The notes under the pieces were generated by a model. That model was not told the DNA's origin, made no database searches, and saw only the letters and a list, made by a program, of their open reading frames with translations. A stretch of 64,000 bases of DNA from assembly GCF_963677305.1 (NCBI RefSeq), contig NZ_OY781925.1, forward strand, positions 1,141,001-1,205,000, given 5' to 3'. Source of the stretch: an uncultured Holophaga sp. (lineage in GTDB: Bacteria > Acidobacteriota > Holophagae > Holophagales > Holophagaceae). The position numbers and the translations under genes are program-made. Within the stretch, counting starts at the first letter, position 1. The number at the start of each line of letters is the position of its first letter. Below, piece by piece: positions 1-9,272 of the stretch.

Positions 1-105
1 AAAAGCTGTAACTGAAACTGCCGCTGGGTTCATCGAATCTGCAAGTGCACGGAAGTGGTACGCCCGGTCCGTTCAGTAAACCAGATGCTTCAGGAGGAGA
101 CTTCC

Positions 106-831
106 ATGGCCAGTTCCCAACCATCCATGCTGGTGGTGAGCGCCCACGCCGCCGACTTCGTCTGGCGGGCCGGGGGGGCCATCGCCCTCCATGCCGAGAA
201 GGGCTACCACGTGAAGGTGGTGTGTCTCTCCTACGGCGAGCGGGGCGAGTCCGCGAAGATGTGGAAGCAGCCCGGGATGGACCTGCTGCGGGTGAAGGCC
301 GCCCGGCGGGGCGAGTCTGAGCGGGCCGCGGAGATTCTGGGGGTCTCGGACATCGAGTTCTTCGATGTGGGGGACTACCCCATGCGGGTGTCCGATGAGG
401 TCCTCTTCCGTCTGGTGGACATCTACCGCGAGATCCGTCCCGCCTTCGTCCTCTCCCACTCCAGGGAGGACATCTACAACGCCGATCATCCCCTGGCCAC
501 CCGTATCGCCCAGGAGGCGCGCATCATCGCCCAGGCCCATGGCCACACGCCGGAGAAGCCGGTCATCGGAGCACCCCAGGTCTACCTCTTCGAGCCCCAC
601 CAGCCCGAGCAGTGCAACTGGAAACCCGATGTGCTGCTGGACATCTCCAGTGTCTGGGAGAAGAAACACCGGGCCTTCGAGACCATGGCTGCCCAGGAGC
701 ACCTCTGGGAGTACTACACCCGGGTGGCGCTCCAGCGGGGCGCCCAGGCCGCCCGCAACTCCGAGAAGAAGATCACCTACGGCGAGGGCTATGCCCGGGT
801 CTATCCTGATGTTCCGGAGGTGCTGGGATGA
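106..831 (+). CDS. galB: 4-oxalomesaconate hydratase, PIG-L/LmbE family
   Basis: Predicted zinc-dependent hydratase that adds water to 4-oxalomesaconate to give 4-carboxy-4-hydroxy-2-oxoadipate in gallate catabolism. The 241-residue protein has the LmbE/PIG-L layout: an N-terminal [13 protein letters not shown] motif in place of the usual AHPDD, and a second metal motif [14 protein letters not shown] near the middle. GalB of Pseudomonas belongs to this family, and the order galB-galC-galD-galA makes the assignment firm. I chose the ATG at 106 because AGGAGG lies about 8 nt upstream; an in-frame GTG at 55 has no such site. It is the first gene of a translationally coupled operon, and its stop overlaps the galC start (ATGA). 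The 105 nt upstream hold no other gene that I recognise. Confidence 0.88.
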   Translation: MASSQPSMLVVSAHAADFVWRAGGAIALHAEKGYHVKVVCLSYGERGESAKMWKQPGMDLLRVKAARRGESERAAEILGVSDIEFFDVGDYPMRVSDEVLFRLVDIYREIRPAFVLSHSREDIYNADHPLATRIAQEARIIAQAHGHTPEKPVIGAPQVYLFEPHQPEQCNWKPDVLLDISSVWEKKHRAFETMAAQEHLWEYYTRVALQRGAQAARNSEKKITYGEGYARVYPDVPEVLG

Positions 832-1541
832 AGCCCGTGGCTTATCGCAACATTCTCCGCGCTCCCCAGGAGCTCATCGAGGCGCTCGGCCGCGCTGGTG
901 TGGCCACGGTCCATGAGGCCCAGGGCCGCACCGGGCTCATGAAGCCCTACCTGCGCCCGGTCTGGAAGGGGCCGGGCTATGCCGGGAGCGCCCTCACCAT
1001 TTCCCTGGCGCCCTGCGACAACTGGATGATCCATGTGGCGGTGGAGTTGGCCCGGCCCGGGGATGTCCTGGTGGTGGCCCCCACCAGCGACAGCACGGAC
1101 GGCTACTTCGGAGAGCTCCTGGCCACCTCCCTGATGGCCCGGGGGGTGAAGGCTCTGATCATCGATGCCGGGGTGCGGGACACCCGGCTCCTGGAGGAGA
1201 TGGGCTTCCAGGTCTGGTCCAGGGCCATCCATGCCCAGGGCACGGTGAAGGAGACCTTGGGGGCCGTCAATGTGCCCGTGGTCTGCGCCGGGGCGACGGT
1301 GAACCCCGGGGATGTGATCGTGGCCGACGGCGATGGCGTGGTGGTGGTGCCCCGTCCCCGGGCCGGGGCCGTGGCGCTCGCGGCCGCCCAGCGGGAGGCC
1401 AAGGAAGAGGAGAAGCGCCGCAAACTGGCCGAGGGGATCCTGGGCCTGGATCTCTACGCCATGCGTGAGCCTTTGGCGAAGAAGGGCTTGCAGTATTCCG
1501 ACGAAGTCATCGACTGGTATGCCGGGAGGGAGGGGCTGTGA
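828..1541 (+). CDS. galC: 4-carboxy-4-hydroxy-2-oxoadipate aldolase / oxaloacetate decarboxylase (RraA-like)
   Basis: Class II (divalent metal) pyruvate aldolase of the RraA/HMG-CHA aldolase fold. It is expected to split 4-carboxy-4-hydroxy-2-oxoadipate into pyruvate and oxaloacetate, the last step of the gallate branch. The 237-residue length is typical. The signature [20 protein letters not shown] followed by [13 protein letters not shown] gives the active-site Arg117-Asp118 pair and the glycine-rich loop around Gly95. The ATG overlaps the galB stop codon and the 3' end overlaps the galD GTG start, so the three genes are probably translationally coupled. A plain RraA (RNase E inhibitor) role is unlikely in this operon. 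Confidence 0.9.
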   Translation: MKPVAYRNILRAPQELIEALGRAGVATVHEAQGRTGLMKPYLRPVWKGPGYAGSALTISLAPCDNWMIHVAVELARPGDVLVVAPTSDSTDGYFGELLATSLMARGVKALIIDAGVRDTRLLEEMGFQVWSRAIHAQGTVKETLGAVNVPVVCAGATVNPGDVIVADGDGVVVVPRPRAGAVALAAAQREAKEEEKRRKLAEGILGLDLYAMREPLAKKGLQYSDEVIDWYAGREGL

Positions 1542-2644
1542 TCCTGAACCATCCAAGCCCAGATCTCCTGGAGCTGCCCTGCGTCCTCATGCGGGGTGGG
1601 ACCTCCAAGGCCGCCTTCTTCCTGGCCTCGGACCTGCCGGCGGATGCGGCCACCCGGGATCGCCTGATCCTGGCGGCGGTCGACGGCATCGACCGCCGCC
1701 AGATCGATGGCATCGGGGGCGCCACCCCCCTCACCACCAAGGTGGCCATCATCTCGCCCTCCCAGGTGCCTGGCATCCAGATTGACTACCTCTTTGGGCA
1801 GCCGGTGATCGGAGAGTCCCGTATCGACTACGCACCCACCTGCGGCAATATCCTCTCGGCCGTGGGGCCCTTCGCCCTGGAGGCGGGTCTGGTGGAGGCA
1901 CAGGAGGGGGAGACGAGCGTGGGCATCCGCATGGTCAACACCGGAGCCCTCTGCGACGCCCTCATCCACACCCCCGGAGGCCGGGTGGCCTATGACGGCG
2001 ACACCGCCATCAGCGGGGTCCCTGGCACGGGCGCACCGGTTCTCCTGAGGTTCCGGGACATCGCCGGCTCCACTTGCGGGGCCCTCTTCCCTACGGGGAA
2101 CCGGGTGGACACCTTCGAGGGCGTGGACGCCACCTGCGTGGACAACGGTATGCCCGTGGTGGTCATGAGTGCCTCCGCCCTGGGGATCACTGGCTATGAG
2201 AGTCCCGCCGAACTCAACGCCAATGCTCCCCTGAAGGCCCGTCTCGAGGCCATCCGCCTGGTGGCGGGTCAGGCCATGGGTCTGGGGGACGTGAGCGCCA
2301 AGGTCGTGCCCAAGATGACGCTGGTCTCCCCAGCCTCTGAGGGGGGGGACATCAACACCCGGACCTTCATCCCCAAGGTGTGCCACGAGGCCATCGGGGT
2401 TCTGGGGGCGGTCTCGGTCGCCACCGCGGCCCTGACGCCGGGTTCCCCGGCCTGCTTGGCGCCCCCGCCCGCTCCCGGCAGCCACCGGATCTCCGTCGAA
2501 CACCCCACCGGGGAGTTCACTGTGAGCCTGATCCTCGAATCCACCGGACCTGAACCCCTGCTCCGGGATGCTGCCCTGCTCCGCACCGCAAGACGCCTCT
2601 TCGTCGGCACGGTCTCCGTCCGCCGCGCTGCCCTCCTCTCCTGA
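1538..2644 (+). CDS. galD: 4-oxalomesaconate tautomerase, PrpF family
   Basis: Isomerase that converts the keto form of 4-oxalomesaconate released by gallate dioxygenase to the enol form used by GalB. The 368-residue protein has the PrpF/diaminopimelate-epimerase-like double fold. Visible family motifs are [14 protein letters not shown] at the N-terminus, [16 protein letters not shown] with the putative catalytic Cys102, and [20 protein letters not shown] near residue 285. The start is a GTG that overlaps the galC stop (GTGA). A general PrpF aconitate isomerase is the alternative, but the flanking galB, galC and galA favour GalD. Confidence 0.88.
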   Translation: MILNHPSPDLLELPCVLMRGGTSKAAFFLASDLPADAATRDRLILAAVDGIDRRQIDGIGGATPLTTKVAIISPSQVPGIQIDYLFGQPVIGESRIDYAPTCGNILSAVGPFALEAGLVEAQEGETSVGIRMVNTGALCDALIHTPGGRVAYDGDTAISGVPGTGAPVLLRFRDIAGSTCGALFPTGNRVDTFEGVDATCVDNGMPVVVMSASALGITGYESPAELNANAPLKARLEAIRLVAGQAMGLGDVSAKVVPKMTLVSPASEGGDINTRTFIPKVCHEAIGVLGAVSVATAALTPGSPACLAPPPAPGSHRISVEHPTGEFTVSLILESTGPEPLLRDAALLRTARRLFVGTVSVRRAALLS

Positions 2645-2670
2645 GTCCCCCCCACACCGCGAGGTACGAC

Positions 2671-3969
2671 ATGGCCCGAATCGTTGGCGGCATCGCCTTC
2701 TCCCACACCCCGACCATCGGCTTCGCCGTGGATCACCAGAAGCAGGATGATCCAGTCTGGGCTCCGATCTTCAAGGACTTCGAGAAGGTCCGCACCTGGG
2801 TGGCCGAGCGCAAGCCCGATGCCATCGTGTGGCTCTACAACGACCACATCACCTCCTTCTTCTTCGACCACTACTCGGCCTTTGCCCTGGGGCTGGACAA
2901 CCAGTTCTCCGTGGCCGACGAGGGCGGTGGCGAGCGCAGGATCCCCTCGGTCGGGGGCAACACCAAGCTGGCTCAGCACATCGGGCATAGCCTGATGACT
3001 GAGGAGTTCGACATGTCCTTCTTCCAGGGCAAGCATCTGGATCACGGGGTGTTCTCCCCCCTGTCCATGCTTCAGGACCCCGCGGATGGCACCATGCCCC
3101 CCATCATCCCTCTCCAGGTGGGGGTCCTCCAGTTCCCCATTCCCACGCCCCACCGCTGCTACAAGCTGGGCCGGGCCCTGCGCCGGGCCATCGAGAGCTA
3201 CCCGGAAGATGTGAATGTGGTCATCGCCGGGACTGGAGGGCTCTCCCACCAGGTCCACGGGGAGCGCTGTGGCTTCAACAACACCGAGTGGGACATGCAG
3301 TTCCTGGATCTGCTGGAGAAGGATCCCCAGACCCTCACCAAGTACACCCACGCGGACTACGCCCGCCTGGGGGGCATGGAAGGCTCAGAGGTCATCGTGT
3401 GGCTGGCCATGCGGGCGGCCCTCTCCGCCGAGGTCAAGAAGATCCACCAGTCCTACTACCTGCCCTCCATGACCGCCATCGCCACAGTGATCTACGAGAA
3501 CATGGCCTCCCTGCCTCCCAAGGAGGAGATCGAGGACCACCTTCGCCTCATGAAACATCAGTTGGCTGGGGTGGAAGAGATTCCCGGAACCTATCCCTTC
3601 GATCTGGCCAGGAGTGTGAAGTCTTTCAGAATAAATAGTTTCCTTCATGAGATCATCCGTCCGGAATTCCGGAAGCGCTTCCTGCAGATGCCGGAGGAGC
3701 TCTTCGAGGAATACAAGTTGAGCGAGGAGGAGCGCGACCTCATCCGGAAGCGGGACTGGCGGGGTCTCATCCACTACGGGGCCATATTCTTCGTGCTGGA
3801 GAAGCTGGGTGCCCTGGTGGGGGTCTCCAACCTCCACATCTATGCGGCCATGCGGGGGCAACCCTTCGAGGAGTTCATGAAGACGCGCAATGCCCCCTCG
3901 GCCCTGTACTCCGTGGCTGCCAAGAGTGATGACGGACCGGCCTGGGAGAAGGCGCAGGACGGCAAATAA
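2671..3969 (+). CDS. galA: Gallate dioxygenase (fused LigB-LigA type extradiol dioxygenase)
   Basis: Ferrous-iron extradiol dioxygenase that opens the gallate ring with O2 to give 4-oxalomesaconate. It is 432 residues long, with an N-terminal LigB-like catalytic domain (about 1-275) and a C-terminal LigA-like domain (about 290-415), the arrangement of GalA/DesB. Expected metal ligands are His12, His59 and Glu240; active-site His125 and His193 and the partner-subunit residue Tyr413 fall at the DesB positions (shifted by one). This is a strong match to gallate rather than protocatechuate 4,5-dioxygenase, which has separate LigA and LigB chains. It lies 26 nt after galD with a modest GCGAGG ribosome site. 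It is the last gene of the operon and is followed by a hairpin. Confidence 0.92.
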   Translation: MARIVGGIAFSHTPTIGFAVDHQKQDDPVWAPIFKDFEKVRTWVAERKPDAIVWLYNDHITSFFFDHYSAFALGLDNQFSVADEGGGERRIPSVGGNTKLAQHIGHSLMTEEFDMSFFQGKHLDHGVFSPLSMLQDPADGTMPPIIPLQVGVLQFPIPTPHRCYKLGRALRRAIESYPEDVNVVIAGTGGLSHQVHGERCGFNNTEWDMQFLDLLEKDPQTLTKYTHADYARLGGMEGSEVIVWLAMRAALSAEVKKIHQSYYLPSMTAIATVIYENMASLPPKEEIEDHLRLMKHQLAGVEEIPGTYPFDLARSVKSFRINSFLHEIIRPEFRKRFLQMPEELFEEYKLSEEERDLIRKRDWRGLIHYGAIFFVLEKLGALVGVSNLHIYAAMRGQPFEEFMKTRNAPSALYSVAAKSDDGPAWEKAQDGK

Positions 3970-3992
3970 GCGGCCCAGGAAAGGGGGGCCGC
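3970..3992 (+). terminator. Hairpin after galA
   Basis: A perfect 7-bp inverted repeat (GCGGCCC / GGGCCGC, loop of about 9 nt) begins right at the galA stop codon. No T-run follows, so it is either a weak terminator or an RNA 3'-end stabiliser. The next gene is on the opposite strand and convergent. Confidence 0.45.
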
Positions 3993-4065
3993 CTGGTCGC
4001 TCCGCGCCCTGCGTCCCCCCTTTCACCCCCCACGCGATGTCATGGCTGAGCCACGACACCGCATC

Positions 4066-5202
4066 TCAGCCCAGCTTGAAGCGCTGGGCCAGGGTGGCCA
4101 GTTCCCCGGCCCCGTCAGCCAAGTCGTTGATGGTCCGGGTGGTCTCTGACATGGCGGCACTGAGCTGGTGGGTCGCGGAGGCGCTGGCCTCGGTGATCTG
4201 GAGGGTGGTGGCCATGCCATCCCGGAGACGTCCGGCCTCGTCCACCTGCCCCTGGACCGCGGCCAGGGCGGCCTGGGCCCCATCCGCCTGCCGCTGGATG
4301 CCCTTCATGAGGCTCTCCAGGGCCTCGTGGACCGCCTCCACCGACTGGGCACCGGTCTCGACGCGGGTGAAGCTCTCCTGGATGAGGACCGAGATCTCAT
4401 TGGCGGCAGTGGCCGAGCGCTCCGCCAGCTTGCGGACCTCATCGGCCACCACGGCGAATCCTCGCCCGTATTCCCGGGCCTTGGCGGCCTCAATGGCCGC
4501 GTTGAGGCTGAGGAGGTTTGTCTGATTGGCGATCTCGGCGATGACCGTGGTGATGGCCGAGACCTTGGAGGAGCTCTCGCGGATGGCGGTCATGGCCCTG
4601 GTGGAGTCCTCCACGTTCCGGTAGCTCATGCGGCTGAGCTCCAGCATGGTCCGGACCTGCACGGTATCGGCCTTGATGCCCTCCCGGATCTTCTCCAGGG
4701 TTCCGGTGATCTGGCTGATGGACTGGTTGGCCCGGCCGATCTCCTCCCGCTGTTCGTCGGCCCCGACGCTGATCTCATGGGTGGCGGAGTCGACCTGCGC
4801 TGCTGTGGCGGAGAGCTCCGCGGTGCCGGAGGCCGTGCGCTCACAGATCTCGGCGATGCCCTGGACATCGTCCCGGATCCGCTTCAGCGCCAGATCAAGG
4901 GCGCGACAGGCCCTGCCGAGCTCATCAGCAGAGGGACTGCTCAGGTTCACGCTCAGGTCGCCATGGGCCAGGGCATCCGCCGTCCGGACAAGAAGGCCGG
5001 CCGAAGTCTCCAGCTGCCCGGCCACCCCCCGCGAGAGCAGCAGAGCCAGCAGAGCCAGCAGGATGGCGATCACGACCAGGACCGTCCGGCTCCCCCCTCC
5101 GGTGAAGGCCCCGATGATGGCCACGAGAATCGCCAGAGCCTGGAGGCCAGACAGGGCCAAGAGCTTGGCACGGATCCCGAGATCGGACAGGAGGCGGAGC
5201 AT
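4066..5202 (-). CDS. Methyl-accepting chemotaxis-like signalling protein without a large sensor domain
   Basis: 378-residue membrane protein with a cytoplasmic methyl-accepting chemotaxis signalling domain. Two hydrophobic segments occur early (about 12-35 and 40-58), separated by only a few residues, then a HAMP-like stretch ([13 protein letters not shown] region). A long coiled coil follows, with the conserved hairpin tip [19 protein letters not shown] and then [18 protein letters not shown]. There is essentially no periplasmic sensing domain, so it may sense membrane or cytoplasmic state or be driven by another protein. No che genes are nearby. It is convergent with galA; a link to aromatic sensing is possible but not shown. 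Confidence 0.85.
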   Translation of the reverse strand: MLRLLSDLGIRAKLLALSGLQALAILVAIIGAFTGGGSRTVLVVIAILLALLALLLSRGVAGQLETSAGLLVRTADALAHGDLSVNLSSPSADELGRACRALDLALKRIRDDVQGIAEICERTASGTAELSATAAQVDSATHEISVGADEQREEIGRANQSISQITGTLEKIREGIKADTVQVRTMLELSRMSYRNVEDSTRAMTAIRESSSKVSAITTVIAEIANQTNLLSLNAAIEAAKAREYGRGFAVVADEVRKLAERSATAANEISVLIQESFTRVETGAQSVEAVHEALESLMKGIQRQADGAQAALAAVQGQVDEAGRLRDGMATTLQITEASASATHQLSAAMSETTRTINDLADGAGELATLAQRFKLG

Positions 5203-5307
5203 GCGGGACTCTCCTTGCGGGTTGCCGGGCCAGTCTAGCGCACCCGGGCTGTGATCTTTTCAACTCGGGTCCCTTTTTCCAGGCAAGTCCCCCGCATCGG
5301 CCTTAGC

Positions 5308-5916
5308 ATGGGCAGGATGACTCCCCGGAAGACCTCGGCCCCTGGCCTCCTCCTGGCCGCATTCCCACCGGAACTGGCGGATCTCTTCGAGCACCCCCCG
5401 GAGGGCTGGGTGGTGGCCTGTGCCGGGATCGGGCTGGTTGCGGCGGCGGCGGAGACCGCCCGTCTCATCGCCCTCCACCAGCCCTGCCAGGTGCTCTTCA
5501 TCGGGACCTGCGGCGCCTATGGCAGCACCCCCCTCTTGGGCGACTGCGTCAGCGCGGCTGAAGTCCTCGCCACCTCCCTGGGCGAGCTCCAGGGCGACGC
5601 CTTCCGGCCCGGGCTGGAGCGGACCCACTGGCGGGCGGGCCTGGAACTCCCCTTCCCGGGCTGCACCGTAGCCAACCCACCGGCCATCACCCGCAGCGCG
5701 GAGGGTGCCCACCTCCTGGGAAGCGTGGCCCAAGTGGAGCACCTGGAGGCCGCCGGGGTCTTCGAGGCGGCCCGGGCCGCCGGCATCCCGGCCGGAGCCG
5801 TCCTGGGGGTGGCCAACACGGTGGGACCCCAGGCCCATGAGGAGTGGCTGGCCCACCACGCCGCGGTGAGCCGTCGCCTCGTGTCCCTCCTCCGGGAACG
5901 GAGCGTCCTGAGGTGA
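5308..5916 (+). CDS. Nucleoside phosphorylase/nucleosidase-like protein (futalosine hydrolase-like)
   Basis: About 202-residue protein of the purine/uridine phosphorylase superfamily. Supporting segments are the glycine-rich VLFIGTCGAYG strand-loop and a C-terminal VEHLEAAGVFEAARAAGIP followed by GVANTVG and EEW, which resembles the Met-Glu substrate loop and C-terminal helix of MTA/SAH nucleosidases and futalosine hydrolase (MqnB). The usual MEG triad is altered to VEHLEAAG. I chose the ATG at 5308; another ATG at 5317 is possible, and the open frame extends upstream. The stop overlaps the GTG of the NlpC/P60 gene, so the two are co-transcribed. The exact substrate cannot be assigned. Confidence 0.6.
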   Translation: MGRMTPRKTSAPGLLLAAFPPELADLFEHPPEGWVVACAGIGLVAAAAETARLIALHQPCQVLFIGTCGAYGSTPLLGDCVSAAEVLATSLGELQGDAFRPGLERTHWRAGLELPFPGCTVANPPAITRSAEGAHLLGSVAQVEHLEAAGVFEAARAAGIPAGAVLGVANTVGPQAHEEWLAHHAAVSRRLVSLLRERSVLR

Positions 5917-6653
5917 GGCGCACCCTCCTGGCCACCGGCGCCCTGGGCCTCCTCCTGGCCTGCCATGGTCCGCGGACGAGTCCCCCCCCCGTGGCCGCCC
6001 TGGGGGCCCGGAGGCTCGGCTACACCATCCAGGCCGGGGCCTTCTCCAAGGTCGAACACGCTGCACGCCTGGCGGAGAGACTGAGGGAGAGCGGACTCGA
6101 GGCCACCTACTTCGTCGCCGCGGACGGACTCTTCAAGGTCCGATTCGGCGACTTCCCCACCCGGGAGCTGGCCCGGAGACGGGCCGAGACCCTGAAGATG
6201 CAAGGGACCATCGAGACCTATTACCTGGTCCGCCCTGAGCTTCGCCCCCAGGCGCCCCTGGGCCCTGGGGAACAGTCCGCCCTCCGGAAGGGGCTGGTGC
6301 GAACAGCCGAGAGCTACCTGGGCATCCCCTACCTCTGGGGGGGAGCATCCGTGGAGACAGGCTTCGACTGCAGCGGGCTCGCCATGTCCGTCTACCGGAT
6401 GAATGGTCTGGAGCTGCCCAGGAGCTCCCGGGATCAGTTCCAGGCGGGCACTCCGGTGGATCGGGCGGAGCTCCGGATGGGTGACCTGGTCTTCTTCGCC
6501 ACCGGTGTGGCGGGACGGGTGAACCATGTGGGCATCTACATCGGCCAAGGGCAGTTCATCCATGCCCCCCGCACGGGGCAGAGCATCCGCAGGGAGAGCC
6601 TCACCAATCCCATCCTGGCCCGCCAGTACGTGGGGGCCCGGACCTATCTCTGA
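5913..6653 (+). CDS. SPOR-NlpC/P60 cell-wall hydrolase lipoprotein
   Basis: 246-residue predicted lipoprotein peptidoglycan endopeptidase. The N-terminus RRTLLATGALGLLLAC is a lipoprotein signal with lipobox Cys. A SPOR domain follows (YTIQAGAFSKVEHAARLAE, about 30-100), which binds denuded glycan at division sites in known proteins. The C-terminal NlpC/P60 domain (about 120-246) shows the Cys nucleophile in GFDCSGLAMSVYR, the catalytic His in NHVGIYIG and a third polar residue in FIHAP. The GTG start overlaps the preceding stop codon. The likely role is cleavage of stem peptides in the periplasm, anchored to a membrane. Confidence 0.86.
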   Translation: MRRTLLATGALGLLLACHGPRTSPPPVAALGARRLGYTIQAGAFSKVEHAARLAERLRESGLEATYFVAADGLFKVRFGDFPTRELARRRAETLKMQGTIETYYLVRPELRPQAPLGPGEQSALRKGLVRTAESYLGIPYLWGGASVETGFDCSGLAMSVYRMNGLELPRSSRDQFQAGTPVDRAELRMGDLVFFATGVAGRVNHVGIYIGQGQFIHAPRTGQSIRRESLTNPILARQYVGARTYL

Positions 6654-6679
6654 GATGCGGTGTCTTTCACCACAGCCCG

Positions 6680-7912
6680 TCAGGGATGGAAGCGCCTGAA
6701 GCAGAGCCCTGAGAGGCGGTCCAGCCAGCCCCGCTCCAGGAGGAACACCAGCACGGAAGATGCGAGGATGCTGAAGAGCACCACCGCATACACCGTGGTC
6801 TGGATCACCACGCCTCCTGGCAGGCCCATCTGGGCCGGGAGCGAGGCCACCACGGCAGCAGCCAGGCCCTTGGGTGACATGGCCGCTGCCGTGGCCGCCT
6901 CGAAGCGCCGGATCCGGTCCGGGGACAGGCTGGCGTGGACCACCGGGATGCGTAGGAGGAAGATCAGGGCCGTGAGCGCCACCCCGGCCAGGGCGAGCAG
7001 GAGTCCGGGGAAGACCAGGCTCATGCCGATATAAACGAAGAAGAAGGTCTTGAGCAGGAAGGTGACCTCGGAGAAGACCTCCCGCTCGGTGTGGTTGAGG
7101 TTGGAGAGGGCTGCGGGGCTGTGCTTCAGGAAACGGCTCGGGATGAGCTGGATGTTGCCGAGCACGATCCCCAGGGCCAGAGAGGCGATGGCGCCGCTGT
7201 AGCCCAGGAGTTCCACCAGGCCGTAGACCACCAGCACAAAGGCCGGAGTCGTGAAGATGGAACCCTGGAGCCCGTGGATGCGGTTGAGGGCGAGGGACCA
7301 GGCGAGCCCGGCGAGGGCGCCGATGAGAGCCGCCAGGCTGAAAGATGCCAGCATGCCCCCCAGGAGGTTCCCCACCTTGAGGGCCCCCATGGCCTGGGCC
7401 TGCATGAGCCCCAGGGCGACCACGATCACCAGCACATCGCTCAGGGCCGACTCCAGGGCGAGGACGGCCCGGCTCTCCTCGCCCAGGGCCAGGCGCTTGA
7501 CCATGGGGATGACCACGGCGGAGGAAGTGCCCCCCAGGATGGCCCCCAGGATGGCCGCAGAGGACCAGCCCAGGCCCAGGAGGAGGTGGGCCGCAGGGGT
7601 GGCGAGGGCCAGGGTGGCCAGGAAGTTGAGGAGGGTGAGCCCGGTGGCGCCCCGGATGGAGCGGGCGAGCACTCGCAGATCCAGCCCCAGGCCTCCCTCG
7701 AAGAGGATGATGACCAGGGTCAGGGTGGTGAAGACCGGGCCCACAGAGCCCAGGTCCCGGGGGGAGACCAGCCCGGAGACCGGTCCCAGGAGGATGCCCA
7801 GACCCAGGAGGAAGAGGACATCCGGGACCTTGGTCCGTTTGAAGAGATCGTCCAGGGCGTGGGCCAGGAAGATCAGCAGGCCCACCAGGATGACGACGGC
7901 GGGGATGTTCAT
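6680..7912 (-). CDS. Cation:proton antiporter, CPA2-type membrane domain
   Basis: 410-residue polytopic membrane protein with about 12 hydrophobic segments and CPA2/NhaP-like repeats: an early PDVLFLLGLGILLGPVSGLV segment, EGGLGLDLRVL around residue 75, and ALESALSDVLVIVVALGLM around residue 150, with acidic residues where the ion-binding Asp is expected in this superfamily. There is no RCK/TrkA-N domain. It is the second gene of a two-gene unit: its ATG overlaps the stop of the upstream antiporter by 4 nt. It probably exchanges Na+ or K+ for H+; the ion is not assignable. Confidence 0.82.
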   Translation of the reverse strand: MNIPAVVILVGLLIFLAHALDDLFKRTKVPDVLFLLGLGILLGPVSGLVSPRDLGSVGPVFTTLTLVIILFEGGLGLDLRVLARSIRGATGLTLLNFLATLALATPAAHLLLGLGWSSAAILGAILGGTSSAVVIPMVKRLALGEESRAVLALESALSDVLVIVVALGLMQAQAMGALKVGNLLGGMLASFSLAALIGALAGLAWSLALNRIHGLQGSIFTTPAFVLVVYGLVELLGYSGAIASLALGIVLGNIQLIPSRFLKHSPAALSNLNHTEREVFSEVTFLLKTFFFVYIGMSLVFPGLLLALAGVALTALIFLLRIPVVHASLSPDRIRRFEAATAAAMSPKGLAAAVVASLPAQMGLPGGVVIQTTVYAVVLFSILASSVLVFLLERGWLDRLSGLCFRRFHP

Positions 7913-9162
7913 CGTCCCTCCCCGGCACCCTGCCGCTTCAGGACCAGCCCCAGGCCGATGGGACCCACGATGGTGGTGAGGACCAGGGCACCGACGATGC
8001 CCGCCTGGATTTCTGGGCTCAGGAGGGGGGCACCGGCCAGGGTCAGTGCGCTGCCGGTGGCCACGAAGATGAGGCCGACCTCACCCCGGGGGACCATGCC
8101 CCAGCCCACCACGGCTGAACGGAGCCCCTTGCCGGCCACCTTGCCGGCCACCAGCTTGCCCAGGGTGCCCAGAATCGCCAGGACGGCAGCCAAGCTCAGC
8201 GCCTTCCAGGAGAGCAAAGCGGAGGGATCCACCTTGGCGCCCATGAGGACGAAGAAGAGGGGCGAGAGAGTCATCACCAGGGGGTGGACCAGGTGTTCCA
8301 GGGAGTGGGTCTCGCGCTCCTCCAGAACCTTGATGTGCGCCGGCTCCAGGATGAGGCCGGCGGCATAGGCACCCACGATGGTGGCCAGTCCCGCAAGATT
8401 GCCGACCCAAGCCAGGAGGAAGGCGAAGGCCAGTCCCAGGGGCAGCAGGATCTGCTCGCTCCGGAAGCGGTTGGCCAGTCGGAAGATGTGGGGGGTCAGG
8501 AAGCGGCCCAGGGTCAGGGCCAGGGCCAGGAAGCCCAGCGCCAGACCCATGGTGCGGGCCAGGGTGCCCCAGGGGAGACCGCCGCCGGTGCCCGAGACGG
8601 CCACGACGCCGGTGACGGCCACCAGGACCAGGAGGCCCAGGACATCGTCGATCACGGCCGCGCCCACGATGACCTTGCCCTCAGGGCTGCTGGCAGCCTT
8701 CTTCTCGCGGAGCACCTGGACGGAGATGCCGATGGAGGTGGCGCACATGCAGGCCCCGATGAAGAGGTCCACGGTGAAGTGGGTGCCCTTTGGGAGCATC
8801 AGCCAGGCCCCTGCGAGCCCCGCGAGGACGGGGACGATGACGCCCACCGCCGCCACCCGGAGGGCGGGCCCGCCCACCCGCATCATCTGCGGGACGGTGC
8901 TCTCGAGGCCCACGGCGAACATCAGGACCACGACCCCCAGATTGCCGAGCAGATCAGCCGCCGGAGAGGCCGCCACGTCGGGGATGAAGGGGGATGCCTG
9001 ATGGAGGGCCGCCAGGGCCAAGCCTGCGCCCAGCTCCCCGGCCACCACCGGCAGATGGAGCCTGCGGGCCACCTCGCCACCGAGTTTGGCCGCCACCCAG
9101 AGGGCAGCCAGCAGTAGAAGGATTCCGGCCATAGGGTCGGCCGAGAGCATCGCCAAGGACAT
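7909..9162 (-). CDS. Cation:proton antiporter, KefB-like membrane domain
   Basis: 417-residue polytopic membrane protein of the CPA2 family, distinct in sequence from its downstream partner. Family segments include LPVVAGELGAGLALAAL near the N-terminus, LMFAVGLESTVPQMMRVG and the VIVGAAVIDDVLGLLVLVAV segment carrying the conserved Asp pair. There is no C-terminal TrkA domain. The ATG at 9162 is preferred because GGAG lies about 8 nt upstream and hydrophobic sequence starts at once; the open frame continues upstream for 47 codons without support. The 4-nt overlap with the next gene suggests co-translation and perhaps a heteromeric antiporter. Confidence 0.8.
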   Translation of the reverse strand: MSLAMLSADPMAGILLLLAALWVAAKLGGEVARRLHLPVVAGELGAGLALAALHQASPFIPDVAASPAADLLGNLGVVVLMFAVGLESTVPQMMRVGGPALRVAAVGVIVPVLAGLAGAWLMLPKGTHFTVDLFIGACMCATSIGISVQVLREKKAASSPEGKVIVGAAVIDDVLGLLVLVAVTGVVAVSGTGGGLPWGTLARTMGLALGFLALALTLGRFLTPHIFRLANRFRSEQILLPLGLAFAFLLAWVGNLAGLATIVGAYAAGLILEPAHIKVLEERETHSLEHLVHPLVMTLSPLFFVLMGAKVDPSALLSWKALSLAAVLAILGTLGKLVAGKVAGKGLRSAVVGWGMVPRGEVGLIFVATGSALTLAGAPLLSPEIQAGIVGALVLTTIVGPIGLGLVLKRQGAGEGR

Positions 9163-9272
9163 GGGAGGTCTCCAGGAGGGAGGCGGCCCGACCGTCCCTG
9201 GAACCTGCGGTGATGGACACCGCACCCATGAAAAGTCTAGTGGAATATGGGACCATTGTCCAAGCAGGGCAC

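Noticed and set aside
5517..7928. 803-codon minus-strand frame across nucleosidase, NlpC/P60 and antiporter genes
   Set aside because: Overlaps three genes with real motifs and has Gly/Pro/His-rich shadow composition.
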